Source: Actinomadura sp. 7K507
GTDB lineage: Bacteria; Actinomycetota; Actinomycetes; Streptosporangiales; Streptosporangiaceae
DNA: 45,472 nt
Assembly (NCBI RefSeq): GCF_004348425.1
Contig: NZ_SMKK01000047.1
Coordinates: forward strand, 1 to 45,472
Direction of reading: 5' to 3'
A model generated the notes under the pieces. It was not told where the DNA came from. It was given only the letters and a program-made list of their open reading frames with translations, and ran no database searches. The position numbers and the translations under genes were made by a program. Numbering within the stretch: the stretch's first letter is position 1; the number at the start of each line of letters is the position of its first letter. Shown piece by piece: positions 10,092 through 17,671 of this stretch.

Positions 10092-10108
10092 ACCAAGCAC
10101 TTGCTTGG
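10092..10108. promoter_or_regulatory. KstR2-type operator
   Basis: CCAAGCA (10093-10099) and TGCTTGG (10102-10108) make a perfect 7-bp dyad with a 2-base centre. The segment 10092-10105 fits AnCAAGnnCTTGnT, the consensus I recall for KstR2, which controls degradation of the sterol C/D rings and propionate side chain. Other TetR proteins of acyl-CoA metabolism recognise similar dyads, so KstR2 itself is likely but not certain. It overlaps the -35 of the dehydrogenase promoter. Confidence 0.65.
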
Positions 10109-10133
10109 CTAAAGGCCGGTCCGCCTGTTACAT
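10105..10133 (+). promoter_or_regulatory. Promoter of dehydrogenase operon, leaderless
   Basis: TTGGCT (10105-10110), 17 bases, TTACAT (10128-10133). The start codon at 10141 is 7 bases after the -10, where transcription would begin, and no ribosome binding site is present. A leaderless mRNA is expected. Confidence 0.5.
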
Positions 10134-10140
10134 TCCGCGC

Positions 10141-11220
10141 ATGATCTCCGCGATCGTCTGGGGTACGGGCAATGTCGGCCGGCTGTCGATCCGCGCCGTC
10201 GAGGCACACCCCGCGCTGAAGCTCACGGGCGTGATCGTCCACGATCCCGCCAAGGCCGGAAGGGACGCCGGGGACCTCGCCGGCCTCGGCCGCGCCCTCG
10301 GCGTGACGGCGACCACCGACATCGAGGCGGTCCTCGCCACGGGCCCCCAGGCCGTCGTGTACGCGGCGTCCGGGGACATCCGCCCCGACGACGCCCTCGC
10401 CGACATCAACGGGGCGATCCGGGCCGGGGCGGTGGTCGTCTCGCCCGCCCTGTACGCCCTCTACGACCAGCGCAACGCCCCGCCCGAGATGCGGAAGGCG
10501 GTCCTGGACGCCGTCGCCGAGGGCGGCGGCTCCCTGTTCGTGTCCGGCGTCGACCCCGGCTGGGGCAACGACGTCCTGCCGCTGCTGGTCAGCGGGGTCG
10601 CCGGCACCATCGACGTGATCCGCTGCCAGGAGATCTTCGATTACACCACCTACGACCAGCCCGACTCCGTCCGGTACCTCGTCGGCATGGGCCAGCCGAT
10701 GGACTACGAGCCGCCCATGCTCGCTGCGACCGTCCCCACCATGGTGTGGGGCGGCCAGATACGGCTGATGGCCCGCGCCCTAGGCGTCGACCTCGACGAG
10801 ATCCGCGAGACCGTGGACCGCCTCCCCCTGGAGGACACCGTGACCACCCCGTCCATGGGCGAGTTCGAGAAGGGCACCCAGGGCGCGGTCCGGTTCGAGG
10901 TGCAGGGCATCGTCGAGGGCGAGCCGCGCATCGTCATCGAGCACGTCACCCGCATCCACGCGTCCTGCGCCCCCGAGTGGCCTTCACCACCGGACGGCGA
11001 CGGCGCGCACCGCGTCATCATCGAAGGCGAGCCCCGCATCGAGGTCACGGTCGAGGCCACCGACCAGGAAGGCAACCGCGCGGCCGGCGGGAACGCCACC
11101 GCGGTCGGACGCCTCGTGGGCGCCATCGACTGGCTGGTGGACGCCGAACCCGGCCTCTACGACGCGCTCGACATCCCCCTGCGCCCCGCAGTCGGCAAGC
11201 TCGGAGGCACCCGCCCATGA
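10141..11220 (+). CDS. NAD(P)-dependent dehydrogenase, dihydrodipicolinate-reductase-like
   Basis: A 359-aa oxidoreductase. It opens with a Rossmann motif AIVWGTGNVGRLSIRAV and has the two-domain layout of dihydrodipicolinate-reductase-like and 2,4-diaminopentanoate-dehydrogenase-like enzymes: nucleotide domain to about residue 130, a catalytic segment with SGVDPGWGNDVLPLL and EIFDYTTYDQPDSVRYLVGM, then a C-terminal domain ending VGKLGGTRP. Many actinobacterial paralogues of this family lie near steroid or fatty-acid genes with no known substrate. ATG 10141 fits the leaderless promoter and replaces a longer upstream frame that would run through the operator. It is coupled by an ATGA overlap to the next gene. 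A steroid-related substrate is inferred from the KstR2-type operator only. Confidence 0.75.
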   Translation: MISAIVWGTGNVGRLSIRAVEAHPALKLTGVIVHDPAKAGRDAGDLAGLGRALGVTATTDIEAVLATGPQAVVYAASGDIRPDDALADINGAIRAGAVVVSPALYALYDQRNAPPEMRKAVLDAVAEGGGSLFVSGVDPGWGNDVLPLLVSGVAGTIDVIRCQEIFDYTTYDQPDSVRYLVGMGQPMDYEPPMLAATVPTMVWGGQIRLMARALGVDLDEIRETVDRLPLEDTVTTPSMGEFEKGTQGAVRFEVQGIVEGEPRIVIEHVTRIHASCAPEWPSPPDGDGAHRVIIEGEPRIEVTVEATDQEGNRAAGGNATAVGRLVGAIDWLVDAEPGLYDALDIPLRPAVGKLGGTRP

Positions 11221-11696
11221 ACCTCGACATCCCCGACGGCAAGGACCCGATCCAGTACGCCTGGGGCGAGATGGTCCCCGGCATCGGCCCCGCCGCCGCG
11301 CACCTCTCCCTGGCGGTCTACGAGCACACCACCCTCGGCCTCCGCGAGTTCGAGGCGGCCCGGCTCCGCATCGCGCAGATCAACGGATGCCTGTTCTGCC
11401 TCGACTGGCGCACCGACCGCGACGGCGAAAAGGTCGAGGACGACTTCGCCGACGCGGTCACCGAATGGCGCACCACCGACGCCTTCGACGACCGCACCCG
11501 CCTGGCCGCCGAATACGCCGACCGCTACGCCGTCGACCACCACAACCTGGACGACGAGTTCTGGCAGCGCATGACCGCGCACTACACCCAGCGCGAGATC
11601 GTGGAACTGAGCATGTGCATCGGCTCCTGGCTGGCCTTCGGCCGCCTCAACCACGTCCTCGGCCTCGACGCCATGTGCGTCCTCCCCAGGCCCTGA
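11217..11696 (+). CDS. Carboxymuconolactone decarboxylase / AhpD-like protein
   Basis: A 159-aa all-helical protein of the CMD family. The redox motif CLFC lies in AQINGCLFCLDWR near residues 56-68, and EIVELSMCIGSWLAFGRLNH is the second conserved helix. CxxC members such as AhpD act as thiol-dependent peroxidase partners; many others have no assigned reaction. ATG 11217 overlaps the preceding stop by four bases, so it is co-expressed with the dehydrogenase. Its 3' end is one base from the convergent ECF41 sigma gene. ECF41 sigma factors are known to be linked to COE proteins (carboxymuconolactone decarboxylases, oxidoreductases, epimerases), so the neighbourhood is suggestive. Confidence 0.8.
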   Translation: MNLDIPDGKDPIQYAWGEMVPGIGPAAAHLSLAVYEHTTLGLREFEAARLRIAQINGCLFCLDWRTDRDGEKVEDDFADAVTEWRTTDAFDDRTRLAAEYADRYAVDHHNLDDEFWQRMTAHYTQREIVELSMCIGSWLAFGRLNHVLGLDAMCVLPRP

Positions 11697-11697
11697 C

Positions 11698-12606
11698 TCA
11701 CTCGTCCTCGACGCGGGACAGCTTCTCAGGGTTGGCGACGGTGTAGATGCCGCGGATCCGATCGCCCTCCGGGGCAAGGTCGAGGACCATGACGGCGAAC
11801 GGCGCGTCCTCGTCGAACAGCACCGCCGACGGGTCGCCGTTGACGGTCCGGTAGTGGATGGCGAAATCGTCGTGCCGGTGACGTTTCGCCGTGCCGGACA
11901 GGACCCGCGCCACCTTGTCGCGGCCGCGGATGGGACGCAGCGAAGCCGCCCTCCTGACCTTGCCGCCACCGTCCGTCCAGAGCGTCACGTCCGGTGCCAG
12001 GAGATCCAGCAGCGAATCCAGGTCACCGCCCAGCGCCGCCTGGAGGAAACGCTCGGTCACCTGCCGCTGCACCTTCGGGTCCGCCTGGTAGCGGGGACGC
12101 CGCGCGTGAACGTGCTCCCGGGCCCGGTGCGCGAGCTGCCGGATCGCGGACGGGCTCCGGTCCAGGATCGGGGCGATCTCGGTATGCGCGTAGCCGAACA
12201 CCTCGTGCAGGACGAACACCGCCCGCTCCAGCGGCGTCAGTGTCTCCAGCACCACGAGCAGCGCCAGCGAGACCGCCTCCGTCCGCTCGGCGGCCTCACC
12301 GGCGTCCGGGTGGCTCACGAGCGGCTCGGGCAGCCACGTCCCCACGTACGTCTCGCGGCGCCGGCTGATGAGGGCCTGCCGCCCCAGGGCGGTGTTGACC
12401 GCGATCCGCACCAGATAGGCGCGCGGATTCTCGATCTCCTCCGCGTCCTCGGCGGCGTTCCTGGACGCCCACGACAGCCACGTGTCCTGAAGGACGTCCT
12501 CGGTGTCGGCGACGCTTCCGAGCAGGTTGTAGACGACCGAGAACAGCAGTTCCCGGTGGTCGGCGAACACCTGCGTCGCGGTGTCCTCGGCGGTGCCTTC
12601 GGGCAT
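11698..12606 (-). CDS. sigJ: ECF41-family sigma factor (SigJ-type)
   Basis: A 302-aa sigma factor. Region 2 contains FADHRELLFSVVYNLLGSVA and DTEDVLQDTWLSW; region 4 has LTPLERAVFVLHEVFGYAHT and EIAPILDRSPSAIRQLAHRA. The linker motif WLPEPL and a C-terminal SnoaL-like domain of about 100 residues ending YTVANPEKL are diagnostic of ECF41. In this group the fused C-terminal domain, not an anti-sigma factor, controls activity, and the conserved NPxKL motif is part of the switch. AGGAGGT lies six bases before ATG 12606. A candidate self-recognised promoter lies 33-58 bases upstream. The CMD-family gene converges on it from the other side. Confidence 0.92.
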   Translation of the reverse strand: MPEGTAEDTATQVFADHRELLFSVVYNLLGSVADTEDVLQDTWLSWASRNAAEDAEEIENPRAYLVRIAVNTALGRQALISRRRETYVGTWLPEPLVSHPDAGEAAERTEAVSLALLVVLETLTPLERAVFVLHEVFGYAHTEIAPILDRSPSAIRQLAHRAREHVHARRPRYQADPKVQRQVTERFLQAALGGDLDSLLDLLAPDVTLWTDGGGKVRRAASLRPIRGRDKVARVLSGTAKRHRHDDFAIHYRTVNGDPSAVLFDEDAPFAVMVLDLAPEGDRIRGIYTVANPEKLSRVEDE

Positions 12607-12638
12607 GGCTCGACCTCCTGTGCGCTTCCCCCCTCAGA

Positions 12639-12664
12639 GACGCGCCGCCACCCGAAGTGTGACA
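12639..12664 (-). promoter_or_regulatory. Candidate ECF41 promoter of the sigma gene
   Basis: On the minus strand TGTCACA (12664-12658), 15 bases, CGTC (12642-12639). TGTCACA and CGTC are the -35 and -10 motifs I recall for ECF41 sigma factors, so the gene is probably autoregulated. Confidence 0.6.
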
Positions 12665-12716
12665 TCCAGGGCCGAAGTGTGATGTGACCCTCCTTTGAGG
12701 GTCTCCGCGTCACACT
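12652..12716. promoter_or_regulatory. AGTGTGA box cluster with central hairpin
   Basis: CCGAAGTGTGA occurs as a direct repeat at 12652-12662 and 12672-12682, exactly 20 bases apart. The second AGTGTGA (12677-12683) also pairs with TCACACT at 12710-12716, and between them GACCCTC (12686-12692) pairs with GAGGGTC (12697-12703) around CTTT. The nested dyads sit between the divergent sigma and MFS genes and may form an operator or an mRNA hairpin. Confidence 0.45.
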
Positions 12717-12774
12717 CACGCGTGTCCGTCAGCTCATGGGTCGCGAACGAAAAACGACTCGGAGGTCTTCTCCC

Positions 12775-14241
12775 ATGGCGGACTCTCAGCCGTCCTTCCT
12801 CGCGACGGGGCGCGGCAAGATCACCTTGACCCTGCTGTGCGCGATCGCGTTCCTGGACTTCATCGACGCCTCGATCGTCAACGTGGCGCTGCCCGCGATA
12901 CGCGACGACCTGGACTTCTCCGTCCAGGACCTCACTTGGGTGCCGTCCGGCTACCTGCTCACCTACGGCGGCTTCATGCTGCTCGGCGGCCGTCTCGCCG
13001 ACCTACTCGGCCGCCGCCGCGTCGTCGTCACCGGGACCGTGCTGTTCTCGCTGGCGTCGATCGTCGGCGGCCTCGCGACCGACTCCGGAACCCTGATCGG
13101 CGCCCGCCTCGCCCAGGGCGTCGGCGCCGCGCTCACGTTGCCGGGCACCCTGTCGATCCTGACGACGATGTTCAAGGAGGGCGGCGACCGCGCCAAGGCA
13201 CTCGGCGTCTGGGGCGGCGTCGCCGGGGGCGCCTCGGCCGCCGGGGTGCTGCTCGGCGGCCTGCTGACCGAGGGCCCCGGCTGGCGGTGGGTGATGCTGG
13301 TCAACGTCCCGGTCTGCGTGATCGTGATCGCCGGTCTGTTCCTCCTGGTCGAGGGCGACCGCCGGAGCGCCCGCCTCGCCGACTTCGACATCCTCGGCAC
13401 GATCCTGGTCACCGGCGGGATGCTGCTGCTCGTCTACACCCTGGTCAAGGCCCCGGACGCCGGCTGGGACACCACACGTACCGTCGGCGGACTCGCCGGT
13501 TCCCTGGCCCTCCTCCTGGCCTTCCTCGTCAACGAGCAACGCAGCCGCCACCCGCTCGTGCCGCTGTCGATCTTCCGTATCAGGGGCCTGGCCGCGGCGG
13601 ACGTCACCCAGCTGGTCGCCGTCGCGGGCCTGGGCTCGATGTTCTTCTTCCTCAGCCTCTACATGGTCAACATCCTCGGCTACTCGCCGCTGGAGACGGG
13701 CTCGGCCTACCTGCCGCTCTGCTTCGGCGTCGGCATCTCCGCCGGCGTCGCGACGAGGCTGATCCCGCGCGCCGGAACGCGTCCGCTGATGGTCACGGGC
13801 CTGCTGCTCGGCGCCGCCGGGATCTACATCCTGTCCCGCATCCCCGTGGACGGCCACTACCTCACCGACCTGCTGCCCGGCCTCGTGATCACCTCGTTGG
13901 GGCTCGGCCTCGCGTTCGTGTCCGTCACCACCGCCGCCAACGCCAACGTCCCGCCCGACAAGGCCGGCCTCGCCGCCGCCCTGCTCAACGCCTCACAGCA
14001 ACTGGGCGGCGCACTCGGCCTCGCGATCTTCTCCGCCGTCGCCGCGTCCCACACCGACAACCTGATCGCCGACCGGAAACCGGCACCCGAAGCGTTCACC
14101 TCGGGCTTCTCCCGCGCCCTCCTGGCCGGCGCCGTCTTTCTGGCCGCCGCCGCCATCGTCGCCCTCCGCGCCGCCAACACCCGCGGCGAGGCTCAGGAGG
14201 TCCCCGTGAACGCACCCCCGGAACCGGTCCCGGCCAAGTAG
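12775..14241 (+). CDS. DHA2-family MFS drug exporter (EmrB/QacA-like)
   Basis: A 488-aa, about 14-helix proton antiporter. Helix 1 carries LLCAIAFLDFIDASIVNVAL with the acidic residues typical of DHA2, then WVPSGYLLTYGGFMLLGGRL (motif A is GGRLADLLGRRR) and motif C-like GGVAGGASAAGVLLGGLLT. I chose ATG 12775 because GGAGGT is nine bases upstream; an in-frame ATG at 12736 lacks a site. It is divergent from the ECF41 gene, and the dyad cluster lies between them, so joint control is likely. The substrate is unknown; the family exports cationic or hydrophobic drugs and antibiotics. Confidence 0.85.
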   Translation: MADSQPSFLATGRGKITLTLLCAIAFLDFIDASIVNVALPAIRDDLDFSVQDLTWVPSGYLLTYGGFMLLGGRLADLLGRRRVVVTGTVLFSLASIVGGLATDSGTLIGARLAQGVGAALTLPGTLSILTTMFKEGGDRAKALGVWGGVAGGASAAGVLLGGLLTEGPGWRWVMLVNVPVCVIVIAGLFLLVEGDRRSARLADFDILGTILVTGGMLLLVYTLVKAPDAGWDTTRTVGGLAGSLALLLAFLVNEQRSRHPLVPLSIFRIRGLAAADVTQLVAVAGLGSMFFFLSLYMVNILGYSPLETGSAYLPLCFGVGISAGVATRLIPRAGTRPLMVTGLLLGAAGIYILSRIPVDGHYLTDLLPGLVITSLGLGLAFVSVTTAANANVPPDKAGLAAALLNASQQLGGALGLAIFSAVAASHTDNLIADRKPAPEAFTSGFSRALLAGAVFLAAAAIVALRAANTRGEAQEVPVNAPPEPVPAK

Positions 14242-14525
14242 GACGCATCGCCGGCCCCCGGCCGCTCACGAGTGCCGGAGGCCGTGCCGTCACGTCGGTT
14301 GACCGCCACCGGCCGACGTTCGGAAGGGCGGCCCATATCCGACAGTGGCCAGCACCAGTAGCATCCGCGCCTTAAGTGACGCCGTCGGGCAGCCCGGTGG
14401 CAGCGGGGACGGCGCGGCCGATGCTTGACAACTTGCCCGCGTCGCGCGGGGCCGGGCCAAGTCCGGGTCGGGCAACAATGGAGGGACCAGGCCGTACATT
14501 TGCGTCCTGGGCAAGGAGAGGCATC

Positions 14526-16340
14526 GTGCGTATCCGCTGGATGGTCGAGGAACCCGCCCACCTCGTCTTCGCCGCCAAAGCCGATTCCCTGGCGGCGACC
14601 GTATTCGACGGGACTGCGGTCATCGCCACCGCCCACCGATTCGGTGGTCCGTTGCGCCTGTGGGACGCCGCGACCGGAGAGCCCTGGCAGCACTCGTTGC
14701 CTTATGAGAGAGGGGTGACGGCACTCGACGCGGTAGGGCCCGGCCTGCTGGCGGTGACGGACTCCCGCACGCGAGTCTGGGATGTCGCTCATGGACGGGA
14801 AGTCCACGACCATCCGCCGGTCGAGCACCGTACGAGGTCCTTCGGCCCGAACTCCCGGGCCCGGCCGGTCATGAAGGGCGGCCTCCCTCTGATCGCCTAC
14901 ACCACCCGCGAGTCCCCGGACGCGAGGGGCGAGCGACCCGACGTCGTCCATGTCGGGGTCTGGGACCCCGGAACAGGTACGGAGCGACATCGCCACCGCG
15001 TTCGGGACAGCCGGTGGTGGTACGGCGCCAATACGGGTGTCCAGCTCGCCTCCTGGTGCGATACCGACGACCGGCTCTGGGCGGCCTTGCTGCAGCCGGG
15101 ATCTATCGAGATATGCGATATGTGGAACGGTCGGCTCGTCCGCCCGGATTGGGCCGGCGAGCGGCCGGGCCGGAACCTGCTCTCGGCCATCGAGGTCATC
15201 TCCGGGCCGGACGGGCTGCCTTGGCTGGCCATCGGTGACATCAAGGGCGCCGTGTGGCTCCTCGACCCGATCGCGGGCGAAGAGCCCCGTCCCCCCTTGA
15301 CCGGCCTCACCGGCCGAGTTCTCGGCATCACGTCCTACAAGACTCCGGACGGCGCGACGATGCTCGCGGCCTCGGATTACGACGGCGCGGTCCGCGTCTG
15401 GAATCTGGCCGAGGGCCGGGACCGGCCCTGGACCTGGCACAGTGGCCGAGTCACCGTCGTCACGCCCGTTCCGGACGAGGACGGCCCCGCCCTGGTCGCC
15501 ACCCACGGCGGCGGTGACAACATCGTCCGTGTCCGGAGCCAGGCCACCGGCGAGCCCGTGCCCGGCCCGCCGCTCTGGCCGTCGGACTCGGAGGTGCCTC
15601 TTAGTTGGCCCTTCGAAGCCACGCTGGGGAACCACTTCGGCCAGGCCCGCAACGCCGTCGCGCCGGGCGGGCTGCTGGCCACCGTCCCTTTCCGCGGGAG
15701 CCGTCGGCGCAAGGTGGGCACCGTACGGATCTGGAACCCGCCCGGCCGTCGCCGACGACGCCGGGGCCGCGCGATGAGCCTGAGGCTGGGGACCGAGGTC
15801 GACGTGCTCATCGCCTTCACCGACAGTGCCGGGACCCCCTTGGTCGCCGCCGCCGGGAACGGGGTCCTGCGGACCTGGAGGGCCGACACCGGCCGCCCGG
15901 TGGGTCGCCGTATCGGCAAGCCCGACCCGCGTTCACGCGGCGGCCACGCCAAGGCGATGGCCGCCTACACCGCGCCGGACGGAACCCTCCGCATCGCGAC
16001 GATCGGCATCGGGACGATCGGCCGGTACGACCGGGGGAAAGTCCTGCTGCGGGTGTGGAACATCGCCACCGGCGAGCTCGCGGCCGAGAGCGACCTCAGC
16101 GACATCGGCGCACTGGCCGACGTGATCCTCACCCTGCCGGGCGAGAGCCCACGGCTCGTCCTCGGCGGCGAGGACGGCGTCCTGCACATCTGGGACCCGG
16201 CCACCGCCGGCACCGTGGCCACCCACCAGATCGGGGACACGATCCACAGCCTGGCCCTCGGCCACGGCAAGACCCTCTTCGTCGCGGCTTCCAACGGCCT
16301 GTTCGCCCTCGAACTCGGAGACGGACGAGACGACGAGTAG
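14526..16340 (+). CDS. WD40 repeat protein
   Basis: A 604-aa beta-propeller protein. Several WD-type blades are recognisable by their closing motifs: PLRLWDAATGEP, TRVWDVAHGRE, HVGVWDPGTGTE, AVRVWNLAEGRD, TVRIWNPP, LLRVWNIATGEL and LHIWDPATAGT. AAGGAGAG lies five bases before GTG 14526, which fits better than upstream starts that add a non-propeller leader. There is no signal peptide, membrane segment, kinase or NB-ARC domain, so it is a free-standing cytoplasmic propeller, unlike many actinobacterial WD40 proteins that are fused to kinases or STAND ATPases. A very basic patch GRRRRRRGRAMS near residue 407 may bind nucleic acid or acidic surfaces. Partner unknown; a kinase remnant lies just downstream. 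Confidence 0.8.
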   Translation: MRIRWMVEEPAHLVFAAKADSLAATVFDGTAVIATAHRFGGPLRLWDAATGEPWQHSLPYERGVTALDAVGPGLLAVTDSRTRVWDVAHGREVHDHPPVEHRTRSFGPNSRARPVMKGGLPLIAYTTRESPDARGERPDVVHVGVWDPGTGTERHRHRVRDSRWWYGANTGVQLASWCDTDDRLWAALLQPGSIEICDMWNGRLVRPDWAGERPGRNLLSAIEVISGPDGLPWLAIGDIKGAVWLLDPIAGEEPRPPLTGLTGRVLGITSYKTPDGATMLAASDYDGAVRVWNLAEGRDRPWTWHSGRVTVVTPVPDEDGPALVATHGGGDNIVRVRSQATGEPVPGPPLWPSDSEVPLSWPFEATLGNHFGQARNAVAPGGLLATVPFRGSRRRKVGTVRIWNPPGRRRRRRGRAMSLRLGTEVDVLIAFTDSAGTPLVAAAGNGVLRTWRADTGRPVGRRIGKPDPRSRGGHAKAMAAYTAPDGTLRIATIGIGTIGRYDRGKVLLRVWNIATGELAAESDLSDIGALADVILTLPGESPRLVLGGEDGVLHIWDPATAGTVATHQIGDTIHSLALGHGKTLFVAASNGLFALELGDGRDDE

Positions 16341-16349
16341 CAGTTCGGC

Positions 16350-16625
16350 TCAGGGTTTCAGGCCGGTGGAGATTTCGATGGCCAGTTTCAGGGCCGCCCG
16401 GTCCAGCTCGGCGGCGCTGAGCCTGGGCTTGTACTGGGAGTAGCGCACCTTCACGACGAGGTTGCTCTTCCGGAACATCACTCGGTGCCGGGCGGGGAGG
16501 TCGCCTTAAGAGTTCGCGCGGTCGAACCGCTCCGGGGCCATGAACGCGGGCGTCCCGGTCATGGCGCCGCCGGTCGTGTGACGGGTGGGGCCGGCGCCGG
16601 CGACGTCACGGACGGCTGGCTGGCC
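16350..16625 (-). pseudogene. Remnant of a Ser/Thr protein kinase-type gene
   Basis: One minus-strand frame reads TTGGAMTGTPAFMAPERF then DRANS, a TAA stop at 16508-16506, and continues in the same frame as GDLPARHRVMFRKSNLVVKV to a stop at 16352-16350 after STGLKP. GTPAFMAPE is the activation-loop/APE motif of Hanks-type kinases. The C-terminal piece resembles the end of a secreted or extracellular domain. The helical C-lobe of the kinase is missing, so there is both an internal deletion and a nonsense codon. It has no start codon with a binding site, and the upstream limit is uncertain. The kinase assignment rests on one short motif plus context. Confidence 0.5.
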
Positions 16626-16681
16626 ACCACCCACCCCGACGTGACGCCCTGGCATTTCAAGGGCGTCCTGCCCGTCTGAAT

Positions 16682-16694
16682 CCCGCCTGGCGGG
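16682..16694 (-). terminator. Short GC hairpin after the lysozyme-like gene
   Basis: CCCGCC-T-GGCGGG, six bases past the minus-strand stop at 16701. It has a small stem and a tight loop; weak evidence. Confidence 0.3.
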
Positions 16695-16700
16695 TGGCGG

Positions 16701-17627
16701 TCACTTGACGATGACGTTGTCCTCGGGCGCGTCGGGGTCGGCCGTCCAGCCGTCGTGGCCCGCGTCGGCCTCCCAGTGCTTGCCGGCGTAGCGGACCTCG
16801 GTGAGGCCGTAGGCCTGCGCGTGCGCCATCGCCCAGGCGGCGACGGCCCAGCCTTCGCGCGTGTTGGCCGCCTTCACCGAGTTCCAGGACTCCGGGCGGG
16901 ACGGCGCCCCGGCCGTGAGGGGGCCGGGGCCGCCCACCTGCAGCCCGCTGCCGAACGCGCGCCTCATCTCGCGGAGCGCCTCCGGGCGGCGGGAGCCGGT
17001 CTGCTTGTCGGGCGGGTACCAGCAGCGGGCCGTCCCGGGCTCGCGGCCGGTGAACGCCGCCGCGAGGAGCTCGCCCTCGTCCTCGTGCTGGGCGTACGCC
17101 TCGCCGTCGGCGCTGCGCTGCACCTCCTGCGCCGCGATGTGCAGGTCATGGTCGAGGTAGCCCTTCACCTGGACGAGCGCGTCGAAGAACTTGCTGGTGG
17201 TGATGACGGGGTCGCGGAGCTTGTCCGGGGTGCCCCAGCCCTGCGAGGGGCGCTGCTGGAACATGCCGACCGAGTCGCGGTCGCCGCCCGGCAGGTTGCG
17301 TATGCGCGACTCCTGGATCGCGGTCGCGTAGGCGATCACCACGGCCCGCTCGGGCAGCCGCTTGCGGAACGCGACGGCGGCGATCGTGGACGCGTTGGAG
17401 CCCTGCTCCAGGTCGAGCGGCATCTTGCCCGCGCTCGCCGTCACCTCGCATCCGGACCCGTGCAGGTAGGGGCGGGCCCGCTGGAACAGCGCGTACCCGC
17501 CCACCGCGAGCAGCACGACGATGACCGACAGACCCGCGGCCCAGCCCAGGCCGCCACGGCGGCGCCGGCCGCCGCCGCCGTCGTCGGGCTCCTTCTCGGA
17601 GCGCGCCCTCTTCGCCCAAACTGCCAC
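16701..17627 (-). CDS. Membrane-anchored lysozyme-like protein
   Basis: A 308-aa protein with a cytoplasmic basic N-terminus, one membrane helix near residues 30-49 (AAGLSVIVVLLAVGGYALF) and an extracytoplasmic domain. AYATAIQESRIRNL followed by DRDSVGMFQQRPSQGWG is the lysozyme/transglycosylase-like core, with the Glu of QES as candidate catalytic acid. Two of three cysteines (GSGCEV and ARCWYPP) could pair. Homologues in actinomycetes are often annotated as heavy-metal transporters, which the sequence does not support. The start is GTG 17627, 44 bases from the divergent dapD start. A peptidoglycan role is inferred and fits the DAP biosynthesis neighbours. Confidence 0.7.
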   Translation of the reverse strand: MAVWAKRARSEKEPDDGGGGRRRRGGLGWAAGLSVIVVLLAVGGYALFQRARPYLHGSGCEVTASAGKMPLDLEQGSNASTIAAVAFRKRLPERAVVIAYATAIQESRIRNLPGGDRDSVGMFQQRPSQGWGTPDKLRDPVITTSKFFDALVQVKGYLDHDLHIAAQEVQRSADGEAYAQHEDEGELLAAAFTGREPGTARCWYPPDKQTGSRRPEALREMRRAFGSGLQVGGPGPLTAGAPSRPESWNSVKAANTREGWAVAAWAMAHAQAYGLTEVRYAGKHWEADAGHDGWTADPDAPEDNVIVK

Positions 17628-17657
17628 GCGAAGACGGTACCGGGAGATCGTCCCCAG

Positions 17658-17663
17658 TAAGCT
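17658..17663 (+). promoter_or_regulatory. dapD -10 element
   Basis: TAAGCT ends 8 bases before ATG 17672, so transcription would begin at or just before the start codon. A near-leaderless mRNA is expected. AGGAAG between them could act as a weak binding site if initiation is earlier. No clear -35 was seen. Confidence 0.4.
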
Positions 17664-17671
17664 CAGGAAGC

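Noticed and set aside
12708..12730. Second ECF41 promoter driving the MFS gene
   Set aside because: CGTCACA is followed by CGTC after only 12 bases, too close for a functional ECF promoter.
14376..14525. N-terminal extension of the WD40 protein
   Set aside because: No binding site and no propeller-like sequence; GTG 14526 has AAGGAGAG at good distance.
16485..16679. 64-aa plus-strand frame ending TPWHFKGVLPV
   Set aside because: Its first half is antisense to the kinase remnant, it has no good start signal, and I recognise no family. The tail looks somewhat protein-like, so it may be a second scrap of a lost gene.
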